Origin: Rhododendron vialii
Lineage: Eukaryota; Streptophyta; Magnoliopsida; Ericales; Ericaceae
Assembly (NCBI RefSeq): GCF_030253575.1
Contig: NC_080569.1
Span: forward strand, 22,256,001-22,320,000
Direction of reading: 5' to 3'
DNA: 64,000 bases
Below the pieces are notes generated by a model. That model was not told where the DNA came from, ran no database searches, and saw only the letters and a list, made by a program, of their open reading frames with translations. A program made the translations under genes and the position numbers. Below, piece after piece: positions 1 to 12,800 of the stretch. Every line of letters begins with the position of its first letter. The stretch's first letter is position 1.

Positions 1-2324
1 AAATCAAACCTGTTGAGCACTTTAAACTGGCTGTTTACTTCTACCAATGCAGTTTGTATTCTTCACTGACTGCAGAATCAAGAAATAGAAGAACGATGAA
101 GGTCAGGATATTAATAAGGAAACATAGGTTAATCCATGCACTGACAATAATACACCAATATTATTTATAAATCGACATCAATAAGCATATTATATTAACT
201 CAGATAATTTAGGGACACTAGAACACAAATATTAAAACACAACTAGTGGACCACTTCAAAGCTTTTCTTTATAGTTATTTTAGAAAAGGTAGGGTAGGAG
301 CTCACATAATTTAAAATAAGTTATGCTTTGTTCTCTGCAAACTATGTATATAAAATGGAGATTTAAACAAGGTAGAACAATTAGTGCACATCGACCCAAA
401 AAAAAAAAAAAAAACCCTAATTTCGAATATACAATGCAGAATCACAAACCCCCAAAATCCAACCCTAAAATTGCTTAACCGTACATATACGCCTTTTAAA
501 TATCTAAGATAATCGCTGTCGACGTGGCTGGGTTTGTGCATGTTTGAAACCCCCAAAATCCAACCCTACAACTGGGTTTGTGGCTGGGTTTGCTTAATCG
601 TACATTACCGAAATCTTATCACTCTAATTTCGAAGTGGCTGAGCTAATGCGATGGAGTCTGATGGTTGATGGCAGATCGATGGGCTGTGTGTGTGTGTGC
701 GCGCACATGAGAGAGTGAGAGAGAGAGGGGGGGGGGAACAAACCCATTTAGATCAGATTCTTGGAAAAATAGAGGAGAAGGACCAAACCTTAGCAACACG
801 TGATGCCCCTTCACGGTGTAGATTTTTCGGCAACAGCAACGTGGAGGCAGAGAGGGAGGAGACGGTAGTGGTTGCGACGACGGAAGGATTTTGCAAGGAT
901 GACGTTACTAAGCTCCCGGTGCCATATCTTCCAAACCGAGGGGAATCGGCTTATCCATCAAGTTTAGAGAGAGAGAGAGAGAGAGAGAGTATGTTAGGGT
1001 TTAGAATGGGACTGGAAATATATTTGTACAAAAGAGAAGAATTTCCCACACACCGAGTATTTTCGCGGCTGTAAATTTCCCACTGAGACTCACGCCTTTT
1101 TCTTAAATGGGGTGAACGCTGTAATTGTATTTAATGGAATGCTGTGGAAAATTTTCTGCTCCCCTACAGTGCGTGCACGCTATCTTAACATGAAGATGCA
1201 ACTCTATCACAGCATTTTTAAAAGAATGCTATAAAATTAAGCTATTAAAACTCATGTTTGTTGTAGTGATAGTTTAAATTTATTGTGCCTTTTTTAAATT
1301 TTTGAGAAAAACTTTCATGTTCACTAAGTCAACTAGTTGCTAATTGGATATCACTCCATTGGATACTTCTAGGGACTTTTATGTTAGCCTCGTATATATA
1401 CAATTTTATCTTTTGGACTTTTGACTAAGGCATGTATGTTTAAATTAGTTTTCATTCGTTTATAATAAGTACGCTAAATCAAAGTAATTGATTGACTTCT
1501 TTTGAACATATTAGTGATAGCTCCTGCAATTTGAATATTTAAACTAAGTGTCTCTAAAATATTTTTATCATTCAAACTAAGTGGTAAGTTTGGAAAATAA
1601 TTAAAATATACAGGAGCATTATGTAAGCTAGACTTCATTAAGTCGAGCAGACTGTCACTACATATAGTGAACTCACCATCTCTTAATAGAGGTGCTATTG
1701 ACACAAAGAAATTGTGCACAAATCGTGCATTGATCGCGATGTGAGGCCTAGGACAGGACCCACAAAAATGAACCAGAATGAAAAGTTAGATAATTAGATC
1801 AAATACTTCTAAGTATCGGATTGAGCTGATTTTTCGCGGGGACCTTACAAAAATGTTTTAAATTTGATGAATGGCTCAGATCATTTATGTGGAATCCGCC
1901 ACATCGTGATCAGTACACGATATGTGCTCAATTTCTCTGTGTCGATAGACTTACGGACCTCTTAACGATAAAAAAAACTTCAGGAGTTAATTAAGTCCTT
2001 TTCTGGTCAAAGGATGTCAATTTGGATGTCAATTTTTTTATATCCATAGCAATTTCAATTTCTTATATCTTTCAATATGGATCTCAAAAAAATATGTAAT
2101 ATGAATTTTGTTAGATAGTTCTCGATTAGTTCTATTATACAAAGTTTTCAAACTCATGAAAAACATTATAGATTGAAAGATATAAGTGATAAAAAATTAT
2201 ACGAATTTCAAAAATTATTATCTCTTTTGGGACGGAGGGAGTATATATTATATTTATGGAATCACCGTACCAATTATCTGAGAAGACTTTTGTTTTTAAA
2301 ACGGCATTTTTTTATTTTTGGAGG
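1..2324. other. No supported gene; GA-rich 5'-UTR-like stretch and transposon ends
   Basis: No convincing coding region was found. Between about 690 and 1075 the minus strand looks like a plant 5' leader, with an AAACCCTAA motif and CT repeats (seen as GA runs at 714-728 and 966-988), so the 5' end of a minus-strand gene may lie here; no exon could be followed. A motif near 445-487 is repeated near 546-605. A Stowaway-like right end (GGACGGAGGGAG followed by TA) lies at about 2229-2242 and a TTGTTGTAGTG CACTA-like end near 1259-1269. Neither has a clear partner end. Confidence 0.4.
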
Positions 2325-2663
2325 AATTAAAACGGCATATGAGGAGACTCCTTCCCATGTTGGCTAATGTTTTGGTCAGATCTCTGAACTGAAGCCATTC
2401 GCGCCGGCCCATTGGTCTTGGATCGATCAGACCAACCATGAACACATAAGGCAGCCTTTATACTGTTTGATCACAAAATGATTTACACTACATACCGCCT
2501 AAATGGGTGATGCATCTTGGTATCTCCATGGAGTTTTTTTTTTTTTGATCCGTATCTCCAAGGAGTTAAATTCTTACTTTTAATCAATAGATAGATAGCC
2601 GATGAGGTTCGAACACATAATATAATATCTGCCCTGATGTTATACTAGGTTGTTAGCCACTAA

Positions 2664-2901
2664 GGCCTCGTTCCAGAAATCTTCTTAAAAAATAAGTAAC
2701 TTATTTCACATTTTCAAAATAAAAAATAAAGTAAATGAAAAATAATTTTTCAATTTTTTTTGCATCGTATAAAAGATCTCAATGAGATATTTCAAACATC
2801 CATATTGCATACTATTTTTAGATTTCAATAAGTTCATAATTTTTTAGCTTGAATTTGTCTCTTAAAAAATAAGGACATTTTTTTGTTTCTGGAACCGGCT
2901 C
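2664..2901. mobile_element. Tourist-like (PIF/Harbinger) MITE, copy 1
   Basis: A 238-bp element with inverted ends (GGCCTCGTTCC... and ...GGAACCGGCTC), flanked by the 3-bp target duplication TAA at 2661-2663 and 2902-2904. The body matches the elements at 34121-34360 and 61601-61839 in inverted orientation, including a shared central AAGATCTCAATGAGAT-like dyad. The paralogous position in copy B (TTA at 22135-22137) lacks it, so it inserted after the duplication. Confidence 0.85.
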
Positions 2902-3479
2902 TAACTCATCTTAAAGAGATGGGCAACTTTATTATTTTTATTCTAAACACGAAAAGGATGTGAAAATCATTTTTTTTTAACCATATTAGCTAGAGTTAAG
3001 TTATTAAGAAAGTACTTTTGTAGATAAAGTACTTCAATTTTCTCACAAGGAATTACCCTTTTTTTTTTTGCAAAATCGATCCTGCAAAATATAAAATTTT
3101 AGTTTTCTTGTATAATTCTTCCTCTTGCTTTAGTTTACTTTTTATGAAAGGGAATGGATATTCACACTCCCTTTTTTATTTTTTAATGTTGAAAGTGTAT
3201 TTTTTTTTTACTAAAAAACAAAAAAATTGAGTGTGGGTAACACAAGAGAGAGTGTAAATTTCATTTTCCTTTATGAAAATACATTTCCCACTTAATATCA
3301 TGGTCATTTGTACATAAATGATGAAAAATGATAATAAAATCAACTTTCATAGAACTTTTTGAATATTAGTCACTAAGATAAGTTGTGAGATACCCACAAC
3401 TTCAACTTTTTCTTTAAAAAAACATTATCCTTTAATATATTAGAAGGAATTCTTGTTTTTCTATTTGTTTACGTCACTT

Positions 3480-3708
3480 TTATTGAAAATACATTTTTCA
3501 ATATTCATTTGGGACAACTGTCAACTGTACATCTACATATTTGAAGGTGAAAGATACGTTTTTTGCTCGGCAAGGTGAAAGATAACTGTGTAATCTTTTT
3601 TTTTTTAACTATAGATAATTTGCCTATTGAAAATACATTTTTCAATACTCATTTCGGACAACTGTACGTCTACATATTTGAAGGTGAAAGATAACTGTCT
3701 AATCTTTT
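3480..3708. repeat. Direct duplication, about 144-bp spacing
   Basis: A stretch starting TATTGAAAATACATTTTTCA and running through CTACATATTTGAAGGTGAAAGATAACTGT occurs twice, at about 3480 and 3624. Copy B of the larger duplication has a single version near 22896-22970, so the doubling is specific to copy A or was lost in B. Confidence 0.75.
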
Positions 3709-3712
3709 TTTT

Positions 3713-4049
3713 TTTAATTAAACGGGAAAGACTACAATACACACCCCTTATTTAGGTGTGTATCATATGCACCCCTCAAAATGTTATGAATTATAGAGAA
3801 AATGTTAGGAATTGTATTGTTAAAAAGTTACGAATCGTATAAAGGTAATGAGATACACCAAAATGTTATGAATCATAATGAAAATGTTACGAATCTTACT
3901 GCTGAAAGGTTATGAATTCTAGAACAAAAGTTACGAAACACACTAAAATGTTATGAATGAACCATAAAATAGATGCATATAGTACACCTTTTTAAAAAAT
4001 GTATATTATAAACTTTCCCTAGATAATTTTCCTAACTGGTAACCAACTA
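3713..4049. other. AT-rich intergenic DNA with short repeats
   Basis: No gene is seen. The motif ATGTTATGAAT / AAAGTTACGAA recurs irregularly between 3780 and 3960, giving a weak degenerate repeat. The right edge is the paralogous flank around the Stowaway insertion. Confidence 0.4.
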
Positions 4050-4340
4050 CTCCTTCCGTCCCATATTGGACGACGACTTTGGAGAAACTCGAAATTTTTC
4101 CAGACACAATGATTACACCCTTTCTTATAAAACTTTCAAAAAATACTCTTTCATTTTGAAAACAACTAACAGTTGGCAACCAAACTGTTAAACTCATGGA
4201 ATCCAAGTAATTTGAATAGTTTAAGACAAGGGCAAAATGGAAAGATCAAGTATTTTCATGCTTTTACTTTTCAAAATGGACATTCATTTTTGTAACGGCA
4301 AAAAGCGTCAAAAATAACTTCCATTTTGAACCGGAGGGAG
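4050..4340. mobile_element. Stowaway (Tc1/Mariner) MITE
   Basis: A 291-bp element with ends CTCCTTCCGTCCC and CCGGAGGGAG and a TA target duplication at 4048-4049 and 4341-4342. The paralogous site in copy B (near 23729) is empty, reading straight through ACTAACTAACAACTAA, which supports insertion after the duplication. Confidence 0.9.
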
Positions 4341-4344
4341 TAAC

Positions 4345-5150
4345 AACTAACACTTCTTGTATGTTTTAATAAAAATATATATATTTACACTTTAAGAGAG
4401 ATGTTGACAGTTTTCTGATTTACGGGTAGTAACTCTTTTGACTTGGTTCTAGCATGACGACAGCCTTAATTAGCACACCCATACAATCAAAACTACTCTA
4501 GGCGTTGGTTTCACTGTGATATTTCAGACCAAAAGTAACCTCATGGAATGCTTTTTTACTTCCGTCCCAAGCTCTTATTATCGTTTCTTTTGATATCAAA
4601 CCGTAGCATAATTATAATAACGTGGATACCATCCCAATCAAAGCCAAGTTATTCAATTTCGAGCTAGGGTTAATTCATTCGTTGAAAACTCATTCAACAT
4701 CAACTTGTCTGTTACATTAACAAATCAAGCTTCGATATTTTTGAAAGTTTGTAAAAATTTTCACATCAAGCTGCTACTCCTCATTTGGCTTATGGTGTTA
4801 AAAAAAAAAAAAATAAACTTCTTAAGATCAACTCGTTTCTTAAACAAGCCATGCTGGAACATACCAGAGCTTGTTAAGTTATCGAATCAAACGTGAACAA
4901 TCAATTGTTTAGCTCATTTTTAAGTTCTACAACAAAATCAATTGCTCCGAAAAAGAATATGTCAGGCGTTTAATATATGAATTAATTAGGATACAATATC
5001 CTCGTGTTATTGAAGACAAAACAAATACATGGATCGAATCATCATTAGCTATTATATACATGAACAGTTACAATTAATGGCCTAAAGTTAGTATCATACA
5101 TACATCTTTCCACAGTAAAACTATTCAGTAGTCCGGGAGCATTGAACAAA
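4345..5150. other. 3' flank of the At4g22030-like gene
   Basis: No gene is seen. From about 4430 the sequence matches 36350-37036 downstream of the paralogous gene. It contains an old, diverged relative of the GAGCTCG-rich family (for example AATCAAGCTT and TTGTTAAGTT motifs at 4640-4880) that is shared by both copies and so predates the duplication. Confidence 0.5.
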
Positions 5151-6416
5151 TTAAAAAAGTTTGCTTGCAAACTCATGGTTAGCTTCCCCTTTCATTGCAG
5201 AAGAAGTTGGTAGATCCCTAAGCTCAGATAGGCTCCTTCCCAGCTGCAAAGCCACTTTCATTTCAAACAACTCCCCATTCTCTCTCCTCTCCACTTCTCT
5301 CTCCTTCAAATTTGATTCTATGGACTCTTGCATGAGCTCAAAGAAACCGGCATTGCTCCGGTACATCTCAAACACCATCCCAACTTGCCAACCGTGCTCG
5401 ATTGCGTTCACGACGGTCGACAAAGCCCCGGCAACGACGCCAAGAACCACAGCCCACGACCCGTGGCCCACGAAAGCAGAGCCTAAAGCAGCAAGTCCGG
5501 TCAGCAAAGGGCCAGAAATGGCCAAGATTTTGTTCAGTTTCAAGGCTTTTTTACCCAACCTCAGGTAATCTTCCTTATCTTTCCTGTTCAAAACCGTAAC
5601 TATCTCTCTCATTTCCCCCTCTAGCTCGCCATTCCAACCGTTCCCATTTTTTCTCCCACCGAGACCTTTTGCCTTCCGATTCTGTAGTGGGGCCCACCAG
5701 ACAGCAGGCTCCACGGTTTTTGGAAATTTCTCGAGCATCACACCCAGCAGAGGAAGCGGGTATGCCCTGTCAAGTGCTAGAACTTTGGCCGTCACCTCTT
5801 TCACGTCGTTCGAATTCGGAGCACCGATGCTAACAGCCGTGCGAATCTCTTCGAAAAGCTGCTTCAACAGCCTCGAAGCGTTTCTCTGCTCTTCTGCAAG
5901 TTGCGACGGTTGAATCTTGTTCATGACCAACAACATTCCCGTGGCCGCCAAATACAACAGAGTAGAAGAGAGCTTAAGAGCCACAAGAGGAGCCCCGCCC
6001 GCCCCCATAGCTGCAACTCCGGTCATTAGTGACGCTGTTAGAGTGATTGAGTTTATGGAGGTTAGAAGTAGTCTATTCCAGTTGTTTCTCTGCTCTCCTA
6101 TATTCTCATGCATCTCCACTCTATCGGCAACAGCCTCCATGATGGCGTAAAGCTTCTCTATCGCCATGGGATCGGACTCCTTAGGAGAGGGAGAAAGCTT
6201 TTCGAATTGGGTGGTGGTTGTGTTTTTGTAACCATTCCTCAATTGCAACTCCTCCACCAAACCTATGGTGGTTAGCTTGGGAAGAGAGAGGCTACTACCA
6301 TTTCGAAGCTTCGGCATGTTAATAGTAGCTCTAACGGTCATGATTTCTCGCCGGCAACGCGAAGAAGATGAGGGAAATGATGAAGGGACCACATTTGATG
6401 CTCGAATGCTAGCCAT
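5151..6416 (-). CDS. At4g22030-like protein, putatively plastid membrane protein (copy A)
   Basis: An intronless reading frame of 421 residues. I recognise it as the plant family annotated 'probable F-box protein At4g22030', from the conserved block around residues 89-118 (LYAIMEAVADRVEMH, then NIGEQRNNWN), but no F-box is visible. The N-terminus is Ser/Arg-rich, lacks acids for about 20 residues and has a VRA motif at 28-30, which suggests a chloroplast transit peptide. Hydrophobic Ala/Gly/Leu-rich segments at about 117-165 and 297-345 could be paired membrane helices. The central region and C-terminus are charged and probably helical. The start is the first Met of the frame and lines up with that of the paralogue at 37037-38305, which is close to 88% identical by eye. 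The biochemical role is unknown. The F-box label is inherited, and the visible features fit a plastid membrane protein better. Confidence 0.8.
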   Translation of the reverse strand: MASIRASNVVPSSFPSSSSRCRREIMTVRATINMPKLRNGSSLSLPKLTTIGLVEELQLRNGYKNTTTTQFEKLSPSPKESDPMAIEKLYAIMEAVADRVEMHENIGEQRNNWNRLLLTSINSITLTASLMTGVAAMGAGGAPLVALKLSSTLLYLAATGMLLVMNKIQPSQLAEEQRNASRLLKQLFEEIRTAVSIGAPNSNDVKEVTAKVLALDRAYPLPLLGVMLEKFPKTVEPAVWWAPLQNRKAKGLGGRKNGNGWNGELEGEMREIVTVLNRKDKEDYLRLGKKALKLNKILAISGPLLTGLAALGSAFVGHGSWAVVLGVVAGALSTVVNAIEHGWQVGMVFEMYRSNAGFFELMQESIESNLKEREVERRENGELFEMKVALQLGRSLSELRDLPTSSAMKGEANHEFASKLF

Positions 6417-6599
6417 TTTCCTTTTAGAAACTCGAATGGCTCTTCAAAGTGTGAAGTTTTTCTTGTTTTTGTCTTGATTTTTGTTGGAGGTGAGACAGGT
6501 TGTGGAGTTCTTTTGTGGGTTATTTGAGGTTGAAGAAAAGAATGTAGTGAGTTGAGATATGGAGGAGAGAGGATAAGAAGGTGTGTGTGTATATGTGTG

Positions 6600-6601
6600 T
6601 G

Positions 6602-6664
<63 letters not shown>
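6600..6664 (-). promoter_or_regulatory. TATA-type tract and CT-rich leader of the 5151-6416 gene
   Basis: About 185 bp upstream of the start codon the minus strand has an (AT)n tract (6604-6619) next to a long GA/CT microsatellite (6620-6662). A TATA-like box followed by a CT-rich leader is common in plant promoters, but the precise box is uncertain because the whole stretch is simple repeat. Confidence 0.45.
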
Positions 6665-6665
<1 letters not shown>

Positions 6666-7050
6666 CGTGGGGTTTGTCATTATGACGAAGAGTTCAAGGG
6701 TTTGAATCGGGTGGGGATTGGACCATTTCTCAAATTAATAAGCTTGGGGAAGAGGTTGGTCTTTGAATGACTTTCAACGGAAATAACCTGTGAAAACTTT
6801 TGAAACGGCAAACAATCGCGCGTTTTTGTCCCCTTGCTAGATTACAACATAATAACGACAAAAATATAAGCAAAACTATCAAATTTTATAGGACGAGATA
6901 TATAATAGGATCAATTCAACTATTAATCTTGAGGCAAATGATACTGATCTAATTTTAAAAAATTGGTTTGTCTAGACAAAGTGAATATAAAATGTAAAAA
7001 TTGTAGTAAAAAAACCTTAAAAAGTTTACTAACGAAAAAAATAGTCTAAA

Positions 7051-7360
7051 ATAGAGAGATTTTTTGGGTTGTTTTTACCTTTTCTTAACTTCTTTAGATG
7101 GTTGTTGGCAAATTTTTAATTTTTTGATTTCTCTCGTCGAGGCGATCTAATAGTCACAAAAAATTAACGCCGATTAAATTTTTATTTGAATAAAGACAAA
7201 TATAATATTATAACAGGATTTTTTGGGTTGTTTTTAAATTTTTGTTCACAAATTTTTAATTTTTTTGATTTCTCTCGTCAAGATGAACTAATAGTCACAA
7301 AAAAAATTAACGCAAAATTAACAAATGCAAAAAAATTTAATGAAGACAAATATAATATAA
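7051..7360. repeat. Two tandem copies of an AT-rich unit, about 155 bp
   Basis: Two direct copies share TTTTTTGGGTTGTTTTTA at their left edge, TTTTTGATTTCTCTCGTC in the middle, and AATAGTCACAAAAAA at the right. No protein is supported. A related stretch appears near 53270-53340. Confidence 0.6.
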
Positions 7361-7905
7361 AAGGATTATTAAGTCATGCAAAGCATGCTTGGTATTACAG
7401 TGTTATTTTCAAGAATACAAGGAGTTAGTTTACACACATCTCAAATAATCATGAGATGTTAGTCAAACCTTCTAATATAATAAGACTATTTACGGCGGGA
7501 CCAAAGTTAAATGCAAACTAGTCTCATAAAGTGTAATAGTATGCCACATTTACAACCAATATTTACATGTAGGAATATTCGTGCTAGTGGATAGGGATTG
7601 GTTCCCCAAAAATTCATTATGAGTTAAGGCCGTAAGCTGACTTGGATACTTGACCATCGAACTACGTTAGAATCTTGGTAACAGGAAACGTTGATTCAAA
7701 GTACAAAAAAATGTACAACAGAAAAAAGTCCCCAGTCCACAGATGATTTGGGGTGGAGACTAGTTCACATGCGCAAGTAGTGTGACGTTCGAGGTACCCG
7801 GAGTGCAATTGGTCAAACTGTTCCAGCTTATGTCGTTCGCCCGGCTCGCTCCTTGGTCTTGACTCTTGAATCACGGGAGCAACCATGAACAACAAACATG
7901 CACTA
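7361..7905. other. Unremarkable intergenic DNA
   Basis: No gene, RNA or clear transposon end is seen between the tandem AT-rich unit and the first 132-bp foldback element. Confidence 0.5.
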
Positions 7906-8037
7906 GGGAAAATGACGGTTCAGGACGTGTTTTGATAATTAATCCCCGTTAAAGACATGTTAAGAATATTTATTAATACTGAAAATGTCCTTGACAGGTA
8001 TTAATTATCAAAACACGTTATTTGCCTTCATTTTCCC
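7906..8037. mobile_element. 132-bp foldback MITE, copy 1
   Basis: It starts GGGAAAATGACGG and ends CATTTTCCC. The arms carry CGTGTTTTGATAATTAAT and its reverse complement, so nearly the whole element folds on itself. Same-length relatives lie at 8185-8316 and 21742-21873. Confidence 0.8.
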
Positions 8038-8184
8038 AAACACTAATGGCGTTTATAGTACTAGCATATTGGAGGACAACAAAAATATAATGGAGTACCA
8101 CCCACCCACAAATTTCATATACTGGGCCACAAACTAGAAATCATATCTTGGGCCGGGTTGAATTCGGGATGGCTTATATATATA

Positions 8185-8316
8185 GGAAAAATGAAGGCCC
8201 ATGACGTGTTTTGATAATTAATATCCGTCAGTGACATTTTCGGCATTAAAAAATATTCTCAGCATGTCCTTAGCGGGTATTAATTATCAAAACACATCCT
8301 GAGCTATCATTTTCCC
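8185..8316. mobile_element. 132-bp foldback MITE, copy 2
   Basis: The arms GACGTGTTTTGATAATTAAT and ATTAATTATCAAAACACATC pair, with a core containing GACATTTTCGGCATTAA as in copy 3. It lies only about 150 bp from copy 1, in the same orientation. Confidence 0.8.
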
Positions 8317-9329
8317 TTATATATACTACCTACATAATTATGAGACTTATGCATGCCGAAGCCCATCTAATAAATAAACGGGTTTCATTTAGTATTCTCA
8401 AGCTTGACCCTAGTAAAATTTTAGTATTTCTCAAGCGCGTCTAGTTAGTCCATTTGTTTTTCTAAAGCAAGTATGCCAAACATAAATTCATTACTTATAG
8501 ACTATAACTGTTACAATACAAATTAGAGTTCACAACCATAATAAATACTGTATTATATTTGTAAGCTCTAACACTACTATTGAAAACAAACCAATAAAAT
8601 ATATGTAGTTTTAATAATTACATTGTCTCCCTAAAAAGTGGAGTAATTAGTAAGGGAGGTTTGATGCATGCGTGGGTCAAATGTTCTTTAACTTGAGTAT
8701 GTATGTGCTGGAGAGGTATGAATAACCAACGGTCAAGATGATAAATGGTAGGATCTTTTGGGGTTGAAGGAGAAGGCAAAGGTGTACAAAATGAACTATG
8801 GCGCAGTCACTCAATGTGAGGTCGGTTTTGAGACTCTTGAGAGAAGGACAATAGAATATTGAGAAGGGAGTCTTCTTCCCTTGGAATCAATACTCACCAA
8901 CTTTCACTACAAGAATCCATGTAGTAGGCGATAGAAAATAGCGACGAAATTAGTTTCGTTGCAAATAGTATACATTGGCAAAAAAATTGTCACCATTGTA
9001 ACACAATTGGTGGCGAAATTAAATTACCACGTTATTGAAAGGTGCATATGAAAAATCAATGAAAGTTAAATTTTTTTTTTTTTTTTTGCATAACGTGTAT
9101 TTTTTCCCTAACGTACGTGTATATTAGTGTTAATGGTACAAGATAATTTGCACTAATACTATAAAACAAGGCCAAAAAAAAAAAAAACCACCTAGAAGTG
9201 AACACCAATGAACTCACCGTAAAGACAGAGTGACCAAATAAAAGTTTAAAAAAATTATAACAAATGAATAGATCGGCAACATCTATTAACCAAATGTTCA
9301 AAAAAAAATAACATAGAATAGTATGCAGA
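8317..9329. other. Intergenic; possible solo CACTA-type terminus at 8905
   Basis: No gene is seen. At 8905 the sequence CACTACAAGAA is followed by GGCGA...GCGACGAAA-type motifs, as in many plant CACTA elements, but no matching right terminus was found nearby. The CGACGAAA-type motif also occurs inside the CACTA element at 62055-63265. The remainder is AT-rich with poly(A)/(T) runs. Confidence 0.35.
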
Positions 9330-9790
9330 AAAAATGATAGATAATATTGCCTCTATTAACTTATTTTTTAATTTTCTCTCTCAAAATAAAGCAACATATA
9401 ATCTTATCTATTTTAATTTATTCTCTGATTTTTTTTTTTTTAAAAGAAGACATAATGTTATCTTTGTTAGTCTATTCTTCTTTCTCTAAAAAATAAAGCA
9501 ACATATGAGGTTATTTATGGTAGTTTGTGCATTTTGGATTATTTTTGTTAGACATTATTTTTGAATAAAGCAAAATATGCGGAAAAAAGCAACAGATAAT
9601 GTTACCCCCCTTTTCTTTCTCTCTCTAAAATAAAAAATATAATCTTATTCTCTAGGTTTTCTAAAAAAAGACAGATATCGTAGTCTTTGTTAGTCTATTC
9701 TTCTTTCTATCCAAAATAAAGTAACATATATTGTTATCATTGTCAGTCTGTTTTGGACTATTTTTTTGTTTTTATTCAAAAAATTTGATT
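9330..9790. repeat. Degenerate AT-rich tandem repeat
   Basis: Motifs like AAATAAAGCAACATAT followed by TTGTTAGTCTATTCTT recur four or five times at irregular spacing of about 110-120 bp. No coding potential is seen. Confidence 0.5.
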
Positions 9791-9877
9791 TTGAACATTG
9801 TTTTTACTTTTATATTACTCACTCAAGACAAGGATCCGGATCCTCTCCACACATCTTCCGCCCCTTTTGACCAGATG

Positions 9878-12800
9878 TTTTTTTTTTTTTTTTTGGGTCA
9901 GTGTAACATTTTATAACCAACCAAACCAGAAAACAAAGGGAATAAATTCCAACACAAGTACCTATACACAGAAGTATAACCTCACTACAATCTACATTTG
10001 TAGAAACAAAGAGAAAACAAAATTACTAGGTAGCATTCCCAAGGACTCTACTTGAGATATTTCATTGGCTACAAAGCCTTTGATTCTCAAGTGAGTTTGG
10101 GAAGTGCTTCCAAGTACAAACCCTTAGCCTTATATTTTCATTAAGATGAGCTAGCACTTCATTGGCACTTCTAGGCCTTCCCCCAAATACTATAGAACTC
10201 CTTTCAGCTCAGATGCAATACACTCCTGCAACAAAAGTTAATTTGAACAGTATGGGACGAAACTTTTGCCTTGACAGAAACTAGTTGCCCAATTCACTTC
10301 CATGTTCCAAGCTTCAGCTCCCCGGTGAATCTGGAATCTATGTAAGATCACTTCCCAAATAAAGTTGGAAAAACCACACTCAAAAAACAAATGTTGCAAA
10401 GTCTCATCGCATTGGGAACACAAAACACAACCAGGTTCAATCTCCATGCCCCATTTGCGAAGCCTTTCCTTAGTTGCCAGTCACTTCAAACATGCTAACC
10501 ATAAAATAAAAGACCATTTAGAAACATTATTAGAAGATCAAACAAGAAAGGCCCATGGAACCTTTAATTTGGACCATTGTGTTTAATAGCCTCCCACGTG
10601 TGTTTCGTAGTATAAGCACCAGTCGGAAAGAAAGTCCACACCACTTCATCATATCTGTCCCTTTGAGGCTTCAAAGAGTCTGGAATTGAAAGCTGAATCC
10701 GTTGCATCAGATTGGATCTAGGCCTAGGCCAGTGCCATTCACCATTAAGAATAACAGAACTCACTTTTGCAAATAAAGATCTTCACATGGTAGCAACTGA
10801 GCGATCATCAAGAAGTTTGTACAGGGGGCCTTTGGGATGCCAGTTGACAAACCATATAAAAGTATTGCAACCATCTTCTATAATATGCTTCACAAAAGGC
10901 TGACCCACACGTCTAAGTTTCAACAATTTTCGAACAGTCCATGAACAGTCTTGAGGCACCTTCATAGCCCACATATTTTGATCTCTTATCATATAACTGT
11001 GAACCCACTTGACCCACAAGGTGTCCTCTTTCTTGCAAAGAGCCCACAAATGTCTCAACATGGTGGCCTTGTTCCAAACCTGTAGGGACTTCAAGCCCAA
11101 ACCACCCTCAGCTTTGGGAGAGCAAACTTCTAACCATCTAACTTTAGCCCCAATTTTTTTTAGATGAATACCAGACCACAAAAAGGCTCTCAGCATCACC
11201 TCAATTTCCTTAATAATTTTCCGTGGTAGAATAAACAATGAACCACCAATAAGTCTGCATACTTAAAAGAACTGATTGTATCAAGAGAGCTCTTCCACCA
11301 TAAGATAGGCGACTATTAGTCCAGCTAGCAATTCTCTGTTGGGTTCTGTCCTTTAGCTGAACACAATCCTCATATCGAAGCCTAGTGGAAATAAGGGGCA
11401 CATCCAAATAACGAACTTGTAAAGTACCCTCAGGAATTGGAAAAAGATTCAGAGTGTCAGCCTTGACAAATTCCTCAACCCCAGAAAAAAGATCTGACTT
11501 TTATGAAGATTAGGTTTTAAACCAGAAGAATGATAAAATTCCTCCAAACTAGATTTTATAACCCCAATAGAAGAGATATCAGCCCCAGCCAGTAAAAAAA
11601 GATCATCAACAAAGGCTAAATATGATATGCTCAAATTGCTACACTTGGGGTGGAATGTAAACTGACCTTGAGAGATTTTCTTTTGAAGAATGGCATACAG
11701 ACCCTCCATTACCATAAGGAATAGGTAGGAAGAGATGGGACCTCCCTGTCGAAGCCCTTTTTCTCCCTTAAAGTATCCCTTTAACTCCCTATTAATTACC
11801 ACAGAGAACATAGCAGAGGTTAAACATGTCCTAATCCAAGAGATAAACAGAGGAGGAAAGTCCATGGCACTCATAACCTCAAAAAAGAAATCCCAGTCAA
11901 CTGAGTCGTACGCCTTCATTAAGTCTATTTTAATGGCACACCTTGCAATACCAAAGTCCCTTTGTTAATTCCTCACCAGTTCTTGCATCAACAAAATGTT
12001 GTCTAATATAGATCAACCTTTGACAAAGGCAGCCTGGGCTTTATTAATGACAAAAGGAAGGACAGGTTTTAACCTATTTGCTAGTACCTTGGTTATTATT
12101 TTATAGACAACGTTACAACAAGTAATGGGTCTATATTCCTTCATAGATTGAGGGCAGCTAGTTTTAGGAATCAGAGTGAGTGCAGTAGCATTAACATGTC
12201 TCAATAACACACCAATTTGAAAGAAATGTAAAATAGCAGCAGTTACCTCTTGACCGACCACAGACCAGTTCTTCTGAAAAAAGCTTGAATTGTAACCATC
12301 TGGTCCAGGGGATTTGTCACCATTGATCACAAAGAGAGCCACCTTGATTTCTGCTGGAGTAATAGGAGCAATTAAGGCATCATGAAAGGAATTTGGAACT
12401 GTATGAACAAAGCATAATCTTTCCAACGAAGGACGCTTCTGAGCTAATTTAGACCCCAACATTTGCTTGTAGAATCTGAGAATCTCTCCCTTGACAGCTT
12501 TAGGATCTTCCAAACGATTACCATCCTCATCACAAATAGACAAGATCTTATCCTTCATTCGATGACTTGCGACTTTCTTATAGAAAAAACTTGTATTATT
12601 ATCCCCCAAACTAAGCCACCTTATTCTTGATTTTTGCCTGCACCAAGCTTCCTCAACAGCACTGAGGTCGTTAAAGTTCAATAGACATAGTTTCTGGTAT
12701 TCCAGCAAAATAGGATCCCTTGTAAAATTAGCACAACGTAACTAGATACTACTTAGCTCTTCCCTGGCAGCAATAACTCTATGTTGAATATCACTGAAAA

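Larger units (their letters stand above)
2325..6830. repeat. Segmental duplication, copy A
   Basis: This block matches 21390-38705 in the same orientation: the stretch beginning GAGGAGACTCC (2340 versus 21405), the stretch with CTCACAAGGAA (near 3050 versus 22270), the 3' flank of the gene (4430-5150 versus 36350-37036), the gene itself, and a short upstream stretch with TTTGAAACGGC (near 6800 versus 38680). Copy A is nearly contiguous, with only a Tourist and a Stowaway MITE inserted. A tRNA-like SINE remnant (box-B-like GTGTTCGAACCTC on minus, 2603-2615) is shared with copy B near 22090. Confidence 0.85.

Noticed and set aside
691-1074. 127-codon open frame on plus with Glu/Arg runs
   Set aside because: The composition comes from GA microsatellites; the region reads better as a CT-rich leader on the opposite strand.
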